Shown here piece by piece: positions 23,346 through 35,900 of a stretch of 64,000 nucleotides of DNA. The DNA is taken from positions 25,285,350 through 25,349,349 of the forward strand of contig OX246749.1 of assembly GCA_945910005.1 (NCBI GenBank). Direction: 5' to 3'. Numbering within the stretch: position 1 is the first letter of the stretch; the number at the start of each line of letters is the position of its first letter. The notes beneath the pieces were generated by a model. The model searched no databases. It was given only the letters and a program-made list of their open reading frames with translations, and was not told where the DNA came from. The stretch is from Isoperla grammatica. Lineage: Eukaryota > Arthropoda > Insecta > Plecoptera > Perlodidae. The position numbers and the translations under genes are program-made.

Positions 23346-25072
23346 ATGTTCAATTTTTTTTTAGGGGGGTGGGGGGAACGTCAAGTGAAATAACATTTTC
23401 CATCTGGGTAGGGGCGAAAGCCCTAAATTTGCGCCGCAGGGCTTTTTTTTTAGATTTTCAACACTTTTAACCGATTTTGGGATATGGGCCTGAATTTAAC
23501 TACGTACTTTGACAAAGCAGGGTTCCATTCTGATTTCATTTAGGTAATAGTTATAAAATTGTATAAATCAAAATAAAAAACATACTGCATCTGTATGACA
23601 CGGAAATCATCAAAACGCGGAACAATATGAATGGCAACTGGCCCGTCTGGTCGTGATTGACTAAAGAAACGAAACGTTAAATGTATAATAATATGATTTA
23701 AATGCAATATAATGGAAACTAAACATAAGAAATTGTAAACATAAAATGATAGCAAGCTATAGTCAGCGAGCACGCGACGAGCGGGGGGCGGGGCCGAGGG
23801 GGGCGTGGTCATATTGCCCAAGTCAGTCAGGGCTTTGATTTATATTTGCAAAACAATACTTATCGGATCGCGTTGAAATTAACATATTCGTGAAGGGACG
23901 AATATTGACCATAGAATTTTAATTATTCATTATTTTTATTTTTATTTACATACATAATATTAAATAGCGCATCGTGATGAATAGCGTGTTAAAATTTAAA
24001 ATTCCTGAATTCAAGTGGGAAGGGGACAAGTCCCCCCCCCCCCTCAAGGCGCCCATATCAATGACTAGCCGTGCTGCTTATTAGACATGATTTGATGACA
24101 ATTGGCTTTTGGTTGTATCAACATGAGCCTTTTTGTATAACCATTAACAAATGTATTTCGTGTTACTTTAGATGAAGAGCGGGTAACAAACTTAAGATCA
24201 CACTATGTTTAGTTTGGTTCTACCAACTAGCATGAAGCAGAATTGGTTATGGCAGTTAACACTAGCTGAAAAAGTGGAATATTTAATATCGGCGAAACAA
24301 CGTCGGGACATCGTTGGTGTTCTACTTGGGGTGCCTTGATTGGTGTGAGAGTGTACATGTGATAGTTACTCTATTGTTAATTGTTTGCAGTGACCTGTGT
24401 GTGTGCTTACACTTTGAGGCAAAACACTACTTAAATTTTCGGCCCAGCTGGTTTAAGACGTTTATCTTTACCTTCATTAACATCATTCCGCGCTACAAGT
24501 GAATCGCACTGCTTTTTTACGAACCGATTCGACGACGCGATCGATGAGGCAGAGGACGTTTCAAATTTTGGTTTATTTTTCTTTTAACGCGAATCAACAA
24601 ATCTTTGCCAATTTGTTAAGCAAATGTTGGCCCTCTTCCTACCACAAATACACAGGTCCCCATATCTTGCTGACACCTGCCCTTGCTGCACTTTAGACAA
24701 CAATCATAATGTCACGATTGTTCCTGTATCGGGGAACTTATAACTACACCTTCTACAAAGAAAGACATAATACACAAAGACCAAGGAGTCGGTGACAGTC
24801 GTTCGAAACACTAGGCAGTCCGCCTCCCTCGACAATATTTGAACTGAGCCACTGATTAACTGACTGTCTGTCTTGATTGTCTTCCAATCTATGGCAAGTT
24901 TTGACATGTAAGGAATTTTGCGACAGGAAATGAATTAATACGTGCGTGATGACGTGTTGGGGCTATCGTCTCTGAAAACGCCGCGTCATGAGAAAAATCA
25001 CTCCATTAGCGAGAATCGAATAATACCTGAATCCCCAAAACAGCTTTAATAGTTACTCACTATTAATATTTA
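23346..25072. other. Intron 1 segment, unassigned
   Basis: No gene or clear repeat was recognised. Poly-C and poly-G stretches occur near 23367 and 24033. Several 60-90-residue frames exist on both strands with no family resemblance. Confidence 0.4.
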
Positions 25073-25122
25073 GTTACCGAGTGGGTAGACTCTAAATGTG
25101 AATTTATTTTATTTATTTACTG
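25073..25122 (+). repeat. Tail fragment of the tRNA-Pro-type SINE
   Basis: TTACCGAGTGGGTAGACTCT followed by AAATGTGAATTTATTT is the reverse complement of the tail end of the SINEs at 44.06 and 63.42 kb. Only about 50 bases are retained. Confidence 0.65.
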
Positions 25123-25429
25123 AACTCGGATAACCTGAATGCATTCCTGATTCCACCCCTAATAATGAGAGTAATATTTGTAATAAGTAAAACAATTTTC
25201 ATTACGATCACAATAATAACTCGTAATAAATCGGTCAACAATTAGTAAATGTAAGAACCATAAAGCCCCGCAATTCACATTTTGAACGAAGTAATCCAAT
25301 CCTCCAACCACCACAAAAAAAAACTATTCAGTGACCACATAAATCATGTTCTAGCGTGCTAACCACTGCGCAAGGGCAATACACTGGTATGCACTATGCT
25401 GACTAATGAATTAAATCTTTTAATTAAGC

Positions 25430-26165
25430 GAGCGAAGCGAGCGTTTCCACCAGCCTTGTATGGCACTTCGTTCTGTTTTTTTGTTTGTTTGTTTGTTTTT
25501 TTTTATGTCCGTCGATAGCGGTTGAACGGAAAGTCCGATCAACTTGAAATTTGGACCATCCACAAGCCTCGATGTGGATTGAAGGTGTATAGTTTTGAGG
25601 CAAAATCGTTTGAAAAGTTAAAAAGTTACACCATAGTTACTGCAAAATATTTTTCTGAAACAAAATGGCGGCAACATGTGAGATAGCCAAATTTTTCTAC
25701 AAATTTTTCCGGTCACGAATATGTTAATGTAATGGCGATGTGATAAGTATTGGCAAAGTTACACGAAAGTTACTCGAAAATATTTTTCTAAAACGCAGTA
25801 ACGGCAAAATGTGAGGTGGCTATCTTATAGTAAATTTTTGTCCGGTCACGAATATACTAATGTAAACGCGATCCAATACGTATTAGAGGCAGAAATTACA
25901 TTTCTATTGCTGTCAATAAGTGTTAGTAACGGTGGCGGACCGTGTTGAAAACATGACCACGAAAATTCTTAGCAACGCACATTGCACTGCATACAACAAT
26001 GTCGGGAAGTATAATAGCTATGGAAATTAGAAAAAATTTTTAATGCGCATTCTTGAATTGTTGTTAATTGTTGTTTGTATTAGCATTGAAGTCTTTTCGC
26101 CAGAAAGTTCGTAGATATTGACGCGCTCGCTTATCAACGCGTCAAACAGAGCGTTTTCCTAATAT
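25430..26165. repeat. Dispersed repeat with internal 130-bp duplication
   Basis: It starts with a GCGAGCGAAGCGAGCG hairpin. Two tandem versions of a block beginning AAGTTAC and containing AAAATATTTTTCT, GGCAA-ATGTGAG and CCGGTCACGAATAT occur near 25622 and 25757. It ends with CAGAGCGTTTTCCTAATATT. The last motif recurs in reverse complement near 47585. The hairpin is reminiscent of Helitron 3' ends, but I could not place a terminal CTRR, so the class is open. There is no ORF. Confidence 0.45.
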
Positions 26166-26284
26166 TACGTCTTCACAGTTCTATTGTTGTTATTTTATAT
26201 TCGTTAAATACAGCCAGGCGTATGTTCAAATCATTATTGTAACCACCATAAAAATAAAGTGGATTAGAAAGGGTTGTTTCCACT

Positions 26285-26683
26285 CTAAAGAATTTGAACA
26301 TGGGTAGGTGGGTGGGTCGGTGCCCTCCTGGGACCCACCCCCCACCCCTTTGGACCAGAAGCAATTGCTCCTGTGCCCATATGGTCAGCGCGCCACTGCA
26401 CTTCTGTCAAAAAGTAACAAGGGGACCATCGGATTTCCGTCCCATCAGAAAGAACGGTGTTACTTTGACTAGTCATTCCTCCACTAACATGGACTGCCGA
26501 GCAGTTGCCAAGAAGAACGAAGCTGCTACAAAAGCTTTCGAACCCTCCAATCTGCTCTAACCAACGGTAACTAGTGTTTCAGAGGAGGGTGGTCACCCAT
26601 CCACCTCCTGAACTAGCCCGATGTTGCTTAACTTCGGTGTTCGCATGGTAACCGGCTAAGCGACCGTGGCTAAAACCGTTGGC
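26285..26683 (-). mobile_element. 5S rRNA-derived SINE, near full length
   Basis: Read on the minus strand it begins GCCAACGG, as metazoan 5S rRNA does, and continues with GAACACCGAAGTTAAGCAAC, ATCGGGC and GGTGGATGGGTGACCACC. These correspond to the 5S internal control region and downstream helix. A non-5S body follows with a GCAACTGCTCGGCAGTCCAT segment shared with the copies at 38.5 and 48.5 kb. A 5S head fused to an unrelated body is the definition of the SINE3 class. Confidence 0.82.
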
Positions 26684-26781
26684 TATGTGTTTGTAATGCA
26701 CGTATGAATATTTCACATTTCACGACAAGTACAAAAATTATATTTTATATAAGTTTATAATAATATGATTGTTTTACTTAC

Positions 26782-26836
26782 GGACAATCAGCAAACAGGC
26801 GAGGCCCCACAGGGTCAGAAGAACGTTGCTGGACAT
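26782..26836 (-). CDS. Ig-superfamily gene, exon 1: signal peptide
   Basis: The 55-nt coding part starts at the ATG of MSSNVLLTLWGLACLLIV and ends at GTCC before a GTAAGT donor (phase 1). The hydrophobic core and short polar N-terminus are a standard secretion signal. Joined to exon 2 it reads through LLIVRVASYNLTITPD, placing likely cleavage near VAS. Total coding length over the five exons is 1536 nt with no stop, which supports the model strongly. The next upstream in-frame ATG would lengthen the N-terminus with no signal-peptide character, so this ATG is preferred. Intron 1 is about 8.3 kb and loaded with transposons. Confidence 0.85.
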
Positions 26837-26917
26837 AACAAGACTGGTAAGATACTCCGTCGATGATATCGCAGTGCAGACTGAGATAGTTGTGGCTGTT
26901 GGACCCAGCCCAGTGTG

Positions 26918-26925
26918 TATATATA
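26918..26925 (-). promoter_or_regulatory. TATA-box candidate of the Ig gene
   Basis: TATATATA on the minus strand within GGCTATATATACACAC lies about 85 bases upstream of the proposed ATG. A TCAGT initiator-like motif sits about 43 bases downstream of it (26880-26884), further than the usual 30. Plausible, not proven. Confidence 0.35.
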
Positions 26926-27136
26926 GCCAGGCGCTTGAACTAATAATATCTCTCGTAACGAAGAGCCAGGCGTTGCCGTAGGACCTGTAACACAATCTGG
27001 CTTTGGCAATACCCAGGGCCTAATTTGTTGCGCAGCTGGACACTGTTGCGCAGTTGCAATAGTCATTTGCGCAGTTAAGAATTCGTCTTTAAAAGAACTG
27101 ATAGAATAACAATGTGTTTTATTTTCATTTAATAGG

Positions 27137-27327
<191 letters not shown>

Positions 27328-27330
<3 letters not shown>

Positions 27331-28255
27331 TTAGTCCATCGTAATGACATGAAATAAATGACAGCGCATCGGCTTGGGATCAGGGACTAAATACGTGAAC
27401 AAAATAATTTGTTGTATCACATGCTCATTCACGGAAATCTATACAAAGGATATTATCATTGAGTGGGTTGTGTGCACATTCCACGTTATTATTCAGTTTA
27501 GTGGTTTTGTTTCATGAATGTGTTGCCGCGATAGTCTAGCAAGCGTGGAACGATATCTTACCGATGAAATAATTCTTACAGACGCGTTTCAAATATATTG
27601 CGTGCGGTAATTATTAACACAACTAGATTATGCCACGTGCGGTATTCGAACCCACGACTTTAAGTGGCATACGCTTATGACCTGCACCTGGTTGGGACCG
27701 TATGAGCCACCACAGATGGCTTATAATTATTATCATCTTATAGCATATTAGCTTTGTAATTTATAAAGTGTTTTTTTTTTTTTTTTTTTATAGTTAATAA
27801 AAAAAAAAAGGTTATAGGATGAGATGAGACACATAGGAACACCGTGTTCATTTACATTGCTTTGGTTAGTATGCACAAACCTCGAGAATAGGGAATATGC
27901 GTCATCTCTTTTTAGCATTTTACTAGATTAGGATTAACTTCCTGAATACAAAAATATTTTATTTTGATGACATAGAATAAAGTTTAATTTATAAAAACGA
28001 GCTGAAAGTTTCACACATATTTATGGCGGGAAAAACGGGGCATACGTCACTTTCCCTGTATCAGCAATCAACCAATCATAAACTGATAGATAAAATAACG
28101 CTTATTTGGAAATTATCATATCTAAAATCATATAAAATCAAATTAATGCCTAGTACGCTAATAATTAATTTTGAAGCCCAATTTCAATATAAACAATAAT
28201 ACCAAACCTATTTTCATAGAATATCAGTAAATAATGGGTGTTGTTATTCATATTG
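27328..28255. other. Unassigned sequence with one tRNA-like SINE head
   Basis: At 27620-27718 the minus strand carries GTGGTGGCTCATACGG and GTCGTGGGTTCGAATACC, giving A- and B-box-like elements of a tRNA-derived SINE. A poly-T and poly-A block near 27771-27810 may be a retroposon tail. No gene was recognised. Confidence 0.45.
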
Positions 28256-28970
28256 TGAAGAAAAGGGGTAGACTGAGCCCCCAAGACAGATGTTGTTTCC
28301 TTGATTGGCTTGGGGAGCGTAGCTGATGTTAAGCTACGGGACTCAGTTTTCCCCTAATCTTGACCAGGATCGGGTTTTTTGTGGGTCATGGATCATGCAG
28401 GGTGGACACCATTAAAAGACAGATTCCAAAATACGAGAGTTACGTGTATTGTTCTTAAACCTTTACCCTAGATGGTCATCCCTCTAACTGTTGCACTGTG
28501 TGTTCGGCGTGCGTGGGTACAATTTAATTTAAATAAAAAAATACACAATCTCACGAAACATCATCCTACCCTTTATGTAGGCTTGGAACAGCAACCCTGC
28601 CAATCCACTGGTCCTGGCTCGCCCCTCGGTCGGATCCCCGGTCGGTCAAGTCCTCGTTGCCTCCCTTCTACTGTCCGCACCCGCTCTCGTCTCTTCTCCG
28701 ACCAACCAGCCTCTCGTTCGAACAGCCAAACCTCTTCTCCCCGTCTCACTGTTGTCCATTTCACAAAACCAAATCTACCTGACTCAGGTGTTCTTCACGA
28801 TCCCCGTTCGTTGCTCGCTCCCGACAAAGTGTTGAAATCCTGACACATGCACATTCCACGGGTACACTCAACTTGTGCATGCGTCTAGTTAGGATTGCAA
28901 CATATCCGGTAGAGAAGTCAATAACTTGTATCGAAAAGAACAGAAGAAGACCATAAAATGGTCTTCTTCA
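28256..28970 (-). repeat. 3' LTR of a minus-strand LTR retrotransposon
   Basis: This 715-bp sequence recurs in direct orientation as 32793-32994 plus 37551-38053. On the minus strand it begins TGAAGAAGACC and ends TTTTCTTCA, giving the TG...CA ends of an LTR. It is the complete copy. Confidence 0.88.
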
Positions 28971-28972
28971 CA

Positions 28973-28986
28973 TGCCCGGCCCCCCA
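28973..28986 (-). other. Polypurine tract of the LTR retrotransposon
   Basis: The minus strand reads TTGGGGGGCCGGGCA immediately before the 3' LTR, consistent with a polypurine tract. It fixes the element's orientation together with the primer-binding site at the other end. Confidence 0.55.
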
Positions 28987-31506
28987 ATGAACGATGACCT
29001 CATCGTTCGTAGAATCTCTTCATCCCTCGGGCACCATTTCCACCGGATCCCCCGGCATCTCATCAACACAGTAGATCCATCAGGCATGTATATGGCGTTG
29101 ACTAGTTTCTTGTATAATCCCAATATGCTTCAAGTATCCTCGTATGATCTCGTTAAAGTTCGTTTCGTAGAGCCTCTTGGTTATCGGTGTCGGTCTTCCG
29201 TCTCTGCCGTCTCAGGTAGTTTCGTCGTCGTCCCGGACCAGTATCATAACCCAATCATTGTACCAAGCCTACCCTAAACGCAATACCCTACAACCCGCAC
29301 TCACAATGCAACAGTTATCTCAGACTCGTACAGGCCGCTAAAATCCTAACTGAAAACAAAGACTCTTCCTATATAAGTTCCACCTGAAGGGCAGAAACCA
29401 ACGGCGACAAATGCCCCTGAAATAGCAAACGAACTTGCACACAGGTGAAAGCAAAGAAAACAACTGAAAAATATCAACACCAAGACCTGTGTGAGAAACC
29501 AAAAATATAAAACAATGTATCCTACCTAGTGAGTCTTTGTCCGAACCAATATCAAAATAAATTCATTTTTGTTGTCTTAAATAAAGTTTTCATAGTAGTC
29601 TTGATGCAACAGAAACGTAACCCTCGTGATGTACAATTGAGCTCGCCCCGACAATTCTCAGCTGGCGGCTCGTCCGCAGGCATGTACTGCGTCTAGTCAG
29701 CATGTTAGTGAACTGTGCCTGTAACAGAAAACAACCTTGCGCCAGTTACGATTCAAGGTTACTTCCACACACTCACATACAGCGAATTCCGCTGACGCCA
29801 GACTGAGCCACGAGGATACGCACGTGTTACAACGTAAACACAGCGTGACTGACAGCTGACATTAAGAGACACATGGTAACAGTTGCAAAGAAAACCAATA
29901 ATTTCAAAACATCAACCAACGACTAAGTAACAAATATTATTATTTAATGTTATTGTTTAGCAACGGAAATTTCAAACAAAACAAATCATCTTACAGGGTA
30001 AATCTTAACTAAAACAGATTAGGCCCACTCATAACCGCGAGAAAACAAATTCTTGCGAAATTACATGCCTTTAGTAACAAATGTATTATGACAAATTTCT
30101 TTACAACTGAAACCATGTGTCCAACGTCCAACGTAATTATAATTCATAGAACCCAAAATAAACCACTTAAAACAATATCTTAACTGTAAACATCTCAATC
30201 TCCACATCACCAAAATCAATCAAAATCAAAATAAATCAACATCATCATACCTTGTCAACAATAAATCAAACAACCTCAAACCCGGTGTACGAGAGAAATG
30301 ACCTATCCCCCACCTCACGCTACCAGAAACACGAATCCCTTTGGTCACCATCAAGAAAACAGAACCAAAACCATTCACCAAATTCTCACAACACGGTACC
30401 GATGGAATGCCTAAACGAACCCTAAATATACGACTTAACCTAAGTGCCAACCACAGCACATAAATAAAGTAACTAAACAAACTTCTCCGGAGAATACCTC
30501 AATCAGGCTGAAGGCCATAAGTCTACCTTAAACGTAAATTAAATTGAAAATATACTCTAACCAGCAATGACACTCCATCGTAACCACAACATCGCACAAT
30601 CCCAAGATGACATAAACACCTACACATGTCATGTCAGGCCTTAACACAACCCATATCCAGCCAAAGGAACCGTAAAACAACTTAGCGTGAACAGACTATA
30701 GATCGAGCTTTCCGTCGCCAACGTCAAAGAAAACTTGCCATGCTGAAAACGTCAGCATATCCGGCGAACGCATTCCACACAAGTCAAGCAAACACATACC
30801 ATGAAAACTATTGCCAACAATGTGACTATACAGCCAGCAGATAACCTCCGTCATAATAATGACATCACATCGTCATACAGCCCCCGTAAGACGTCACTAA
30901 TTAACACCAATTGTGACTATAGAGTCACCAACCAACCAACTTCATGACATTGACATCATACCTCCTTTAGTATAATGTCCACAAATTCCCAATATATTCC
31001 TCATTGTGACTATAAAGCCACTCACGAAACAACAGCCATATTATCACCATATAACTTTGACTATAGAGCCAACAATAAATATGTCAAATTAACGACAAAA
31101 TCTCACCTTCCAACACAAATTCAAATAAGTCCTCAATCCTCCAACATCGTAACCAGAAAGTCACCAGAAACAGTCGTCTCAATAACGACATCATAACGCC
31201 GTCACTCAAATACATCACGTGTATCCCCGTACCCCGGCCGATAACTTCATCAATCAACGACCACAACGTCGAAACACCAACTCAACCAGAAGTTCCTATC
31301 CGTCTTTCCTAGAACGAATGGACCGCAGGTACCAACAATAACTAAACAATAAAGTTATACACAAAATATACATTCATATCAAGCACCAAAATGACATATA
31401 TACATCAATAATTACAATCCTAAGAATACAGTTCATTCCTAATAAACTAATCAACTTACATTTAACATAAATTATTCACATACAATCGTCATTCAGTTCG
31501 AACCCA

Positions 31507-31870
31507 ACGCAACACAGTACGATGACGTCACGCCTGCCATCCGTGCAGCGATAAACGTTATCAGCCCAGCAGAAACAGGCGCGTGCCGTTAGCCCGAGCG
31601 CGACCGAACGGTACCGAGATTAACCGAAGTCGTTCAGCGGAGCAACCGCGCTGTCCCGGCTATGCAGCGTCCAGACTCCGCAAAAACAACACACGGCGGA
31701 CTAATGCAAAGATGCGCTTTATCCGAGAGTCGAACCAAAGACCCCTCGGTCTCCGTCTACACCTTCCAAGTGATCGCACACTGGTCCCAAGAGCATTCAG
31801 GGTGTAAACCCCTACGTTCAGTGTACAATACACCCTTCCAGTGCAAACGCAGACCGTACCCACACCTCAT
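31507..31870 (-). repeat. Dispersed tRNA-like repeat inside the LTR element
   Basis: The minus strand carries AAGGGTGTATTGTACACTGA, GGGGTTTACACCCTGAATGC and GGTTCGACTCTCGG. All have close counterparts, in the same order, on the plus strand at 52145-52310. The last motif is B-box-like. Two copies in unrelated surroundings identify a SINE-type family. Confidence 0.7.
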
Positions 31871-31968
31871 GCTACAATCCGAAACAAGCTAGCTACTAAA
31901 CCACATTTATTTTTATTTTTTTTAACAAACATTTAATCATACCATTAATCCACAAACGTACCAACAAT

Positions 31969-32397
31969 TCACGTTTCTGGCCATGGTGCACGCCACTCTT
32001 CAGGGTCGTACCATGGCTTAAGGCGAGACACATGTACGATATCCTCCGACCACGAGTTCACATCACCAGCCCTATCAAAATCCGCAATCCATAATTCCGC
32101 ATCATCCTCACCTGGCCGAAACTTATCTAAACGCACAAATCCGCCCCCACCGCCCTGTGGCTGAGCCATACTAGAAGTAATTTGTATCTCACCCCTCAAG
32201 TCTGCTTCGTCGTCTGAACTATCCCCTGGAAGAGGAGTCAATAAAGCCTCATTCACGAGATCACCACTCTCGAGTCTTTGCTGACGATGACACCACTCTA
32301 ACAACCTTTCCGCAGGAGAAAGCCTTTCGCTAGTATTAGGCACACCCAAATTACGAAGAGACGCCCGCAACGCACGATCAGATGGAACCCCACTCAT
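31969..32397 (-). pseudogene. Gag start fused to Pol C-terminus of an LTR retrotransposon
   Basis: The 142-residue frame begins MSGVPSDRALRASLRNLG and has the Gag-like DDAELWIADFDRAGDVNSW stretch near residues 90-112. It then passes without interruption to DIVHVSRLKPWYDPEEW. The latter is the typical end of Ty3/Gypsy integrases (the VHVSRLKP motif), which should lie more than 1000 codons further on. The simplest reading is a precise in-frame internal deletion removing most of gag and pol. Its position just inside the 5' LTR fits. It cannot encode any enzyme. Confidence 0.78.
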
Positions 32398-32774
32398 AAG
32401 TGAAAACCTAGCATCAAGACAAACCTACACCGCCTACAATACATCAACGTTCGAAAAACAACTCACTTGCCTGTACACAACTAAAATCCATAAAGACACC
32501 CTCAACGCAATGCATAGCATTATTAAAATACAAAATCCAAAAAAAAAAAAAAAACGTGGCACAACACATTCACCCTAACATCATCATCAAACCACGTGCT
32601 AACTCCTGAACAATTAGAACAACATCGCCACCCACGCACCCTCGCAACAGTGTCCGACCAAAAATACAACACAACATTACATTTATCAAAACGCGTAACC
32701 CGTTCCTACAACCATAATTTTGTAATCACACCTGCATTAATCCATAATACCTATGGTATTACAACCCTACAAAA

Positions 32775-32790
32775 CCGGCGACCTCCACCA
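32775..32790 (-). other. Primer-binding site of the LTR retrotransposon
   Basis: On the minus strand, two bases after the 5' LTR, the sequence TGGTGGAGGTCGCCGG begins with the TGG expected of a tRNA-complementary primer site. The matching tRNA was not identified. Confidence 0.6.
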
Positions 32791-32792
32791 TG

Positions 32793-32994
32793 TGAAGAAA
32801 AGGGGTAGACTGAGCCCCCAAGACAGATGTTGTTGCCTTGATTGGCTTGGGGAGCGTAGCTGATGTTAAGCTACGGGACTCAGTTTTCCCCTAATCTTGA
32901 CCAGGATCGGGTTTTTTGGGGGTCATGGATCATGCAGGGTGGACACCATTAAAAGACAGATTCCAAAATACGAGAGTTACGTGTATTGTTCTTA
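32793..32994 (-). repeat. 5' LTR, inner part
   Basis: This matches 28256-28456 nearly base for base. Similarity stops at GTATTGTTCTTA, where a 4.56-kb insertion begins. About eight bases of the LTR at the break are missing. Confidence 0.88.
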
Positions 32995-35900
32995 ACGGGC
33001 AGCGTCGCGCAAAAGGTTCTCGGTTTTATACCTGCTACCGGGACGTATTGTGTTCAGTCTGAGCTTGGACGTCGAAGGCGAAGCTACGTCCGTTTCTTTC
33101 ACGCTCTCTCGGCTTGTTCGTGGTGACATTTCATACTGCCGCAGGGTGGGTTTGAGTCAGCCGAGTTGAGAGAGGCTGGCATCCTATTGATAGTCCTTCT
33201 AATGGCTTTACTACCCCGCCAGACACTGTGACGAACCGTTTCTTGGAACTAGCCACTTGCGAATACAATACGAAACATGATGTTTACAACGCTTTCTGTT
33301 GCATGCTCTCTCTCAACTCAGGAAGAGAACTGTACTGACTGGTAGAGCCCTGCGCAGGATCCGGCTTGGGCACTGATAATATTATTTTGGCGGGTTCGTG
33401 CCTACGATTATAGACTATAATCAAATCGGGCATTTTCGGGCTTTTATAATATGTTGTCTATTTTGTGTTGTTGGCAGTTGAGCGGGCTAATATTGGCAGG
33501 TGACCGGGCTGATACGGGTCAATTTACCTTCACCCGGGCTCGAGCCATGCCCGGTTTTTGATTAGATTACTCACTAAGGGCCCCGGGTCAGGCAGGGCTC
33601 ACCATTATGCCGGGGCCGGGGCTTTAGAAGTAGGTCCGTGCAGGCCTCCACAGCATCGGTTCTGGCTTGGCTTTTAGTCCAAGCAACGAACAGTTGGACC
33701 CGGAACTAATTGGTACAGAATTTTTTTTTGATCAGAAGTTTTTACTTATGTGTACCTACTTGCGCATAAGAAACTTAACTACTGTTCGATACCCTTAATT
33801 AGCATAATTAATTGAAATGTTAAAACTAATTAATGCTCATGTTATGGTTATTTTTGAAGATTTTTGAGAAGTTATATTTTCACCACATCAAACAATCTAT
33901 TTTGAAATTTAAAAAAATTACTTATAACAATATAAGTATTCCCGTAGTCATTAATGAATTACTATTAATTATAATAGCAATTTCAATTAAATGCTTCCCG
34001 TGTAAAGTTGGTGCGATTGAATATAGTTTTGTCAGTTTTAAATATAAGAATAATAACATACAAAACTAGTGTAGTAACTTTACTGCAATCAAAATATTAT
34101 TTGTATGATAAATCAGCATAATTAATAATTATTTCATTAAAACTGATATAGTTACATATTTGAACATAGACGAAAATGGGTATAATAAAAAGGAAGCTGC
34201 TGATACGCTGATTTTAAAATCGGTACTCTCAGAGTCATTCAAACACATTTCCCAAGTTTTTTTGGGGGGTAAAAAGAAGGAGGGGGAGGGGGGATTAATA
34301 AGGAATGTCGTCAAACGTATCAAAATCAAACGAAAGCTAAATACGTTTTGTATAGCTAGTACAAATATTTTTAGAATGATAAAAAACAATCTACCCTAGT
34401 GTTTGGCTAAAGGGGGGGGGGTTAAAGAGCGTCCTCCATAAGTCAATTTTGGGTCAGATTTGACACTCATTGAGTCTTTGATGTTAATAAGATTAACGCA
34501 ATTGTTTTGTGATTGATAGATAGGATTTACTGCATCGTATATATTGGCTTAGACTCGATAGTCTAGCTTCTAAAACCTTTGTGTAATATAACATAATGTA
34601 AAGGACATCAGATGCAAATATCATAAGACCAAGCATTTGATAGCTACGATAGAGAGCAATCACCAAAAGACGTCACATATTTGAAAGAGAATGGTGGTAA
34701 CAGATAGAATACAATCAAGTATACGAGTAAAATATGTCATTGTTAGTCAATATAAAACAAAGAACATCAACTCTCAATAGAATGATCAAAAAAAATGAAG
34801 ATTCACTAAGCTTTTTACATCACAGTACTTTAAGCTCAAGATAACGCCGTTGTGTTAATTGTAATTACAACAATAAAGTCAACTAACCATGAAAACAGCA
34901 CCCTCACTAGTGATGATTCAGATTTGCTAGTAATTGTATGTATTTCTTCAATCACGAAAATCCTGTTTATGATCTTATCTTAAAATCGGAGTTGAAAGCT
35001 GGGTGCCACCAAACAGAAAATATGGAATATGCGTTACATAAAAAACAAGCTGGGTTAATAATTCATTCGCGTAATAAGTGGAAGTGACACTACTTCAAGA
35101 ATGTGAAGAATGGATTAAGCTTTGCTATTCAAGACATTTGCATAAGATTTTTTTTAAATTCACATATTTCCAATAATCCCACATCTCCTAACACAGAGGT
35201 TCTTGAAAGCAGTGAAAAAGCAATTGGCCTGTTGGAAAATGGTAAGCCATGACAGAAGTTTACACATAAATTAATAACTGCTAAAACAGTATTCAGCGTG
35301 AGACTCGACCACTTATATCATTAGCGTCTCTTTATCACATTGTGAGTGTATTATTATTAAACTTTTGGCTTGTTGAAGTTTAGATGTGCTCTGCTCTATC
35401 AAAAAACAATTTTTCCTGTAGGCCTACCAACTGACAAGCCACCAGTCCCACTACATATTTGTTCAAATTCTACGATGTAATTGTAAAGTGGTCTGCTCTA
35501 AATTACGATGCAACTTCAAGAAGCTGCATCCGTTCTAAACGCCTGTTCGTTGGTGTTTGAAAATTATTAATATGTCGTTAGTTGATGACCCATTGTCGTA
35601 GCCATCAAATACTACAGTAATTGTAATATGATATTTGCTTTTCATGCTCTTCACATACTATAACCCTTCATAAGATATGTCTCTGGACCAAGGTATGCGA
35701 TGCGTCTAAATCATTCTCTGATGACTCTCGAAGGACACTCAAGAGTTGTTGGAAAAGCAACAAATGATCAACTTCAATTGTATCTCCATCAACGTTCGCG
35801 GCTTTAATTTTTGTACGTGGTTGACAAGAAGTGAAACGTACTAATCTCGTTTACATAGGAATTAGTTGAATTAATATATCGTTGTAATAATAAATGCAAT

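Larger units (their letters stand above)
28971..32792 (-). mobile_element. Internal region of the deleted LTR retrotransposon
   Basis: The region between the LTRs is 3.8 kb but keeps only one short retroelement ORF (31969-32397) at its 5' side. The remaining 3 kb (28987-31506) show no protease, reverse transcriptase, RNase H or integrase core. Repeated GTGACTATAGAGCC-type motifs occur near 30822, 30910, 31005 and 31045. It is a non-autonomous derivative, probably of the Ty3/Gypsy group. Confidence 0.75.

Noticed and set aside
26588..26683. 5S rRNA gene
   Set aside because: Only part of 5S is present, diverged, and fused to a repeated non-5S body.
28472..28843. 123-codon ORF repeated at 37558-37926
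   Set aside because: Both copies lie in the LTR and opposite to the element's strand; length changes shift the frame between copies.
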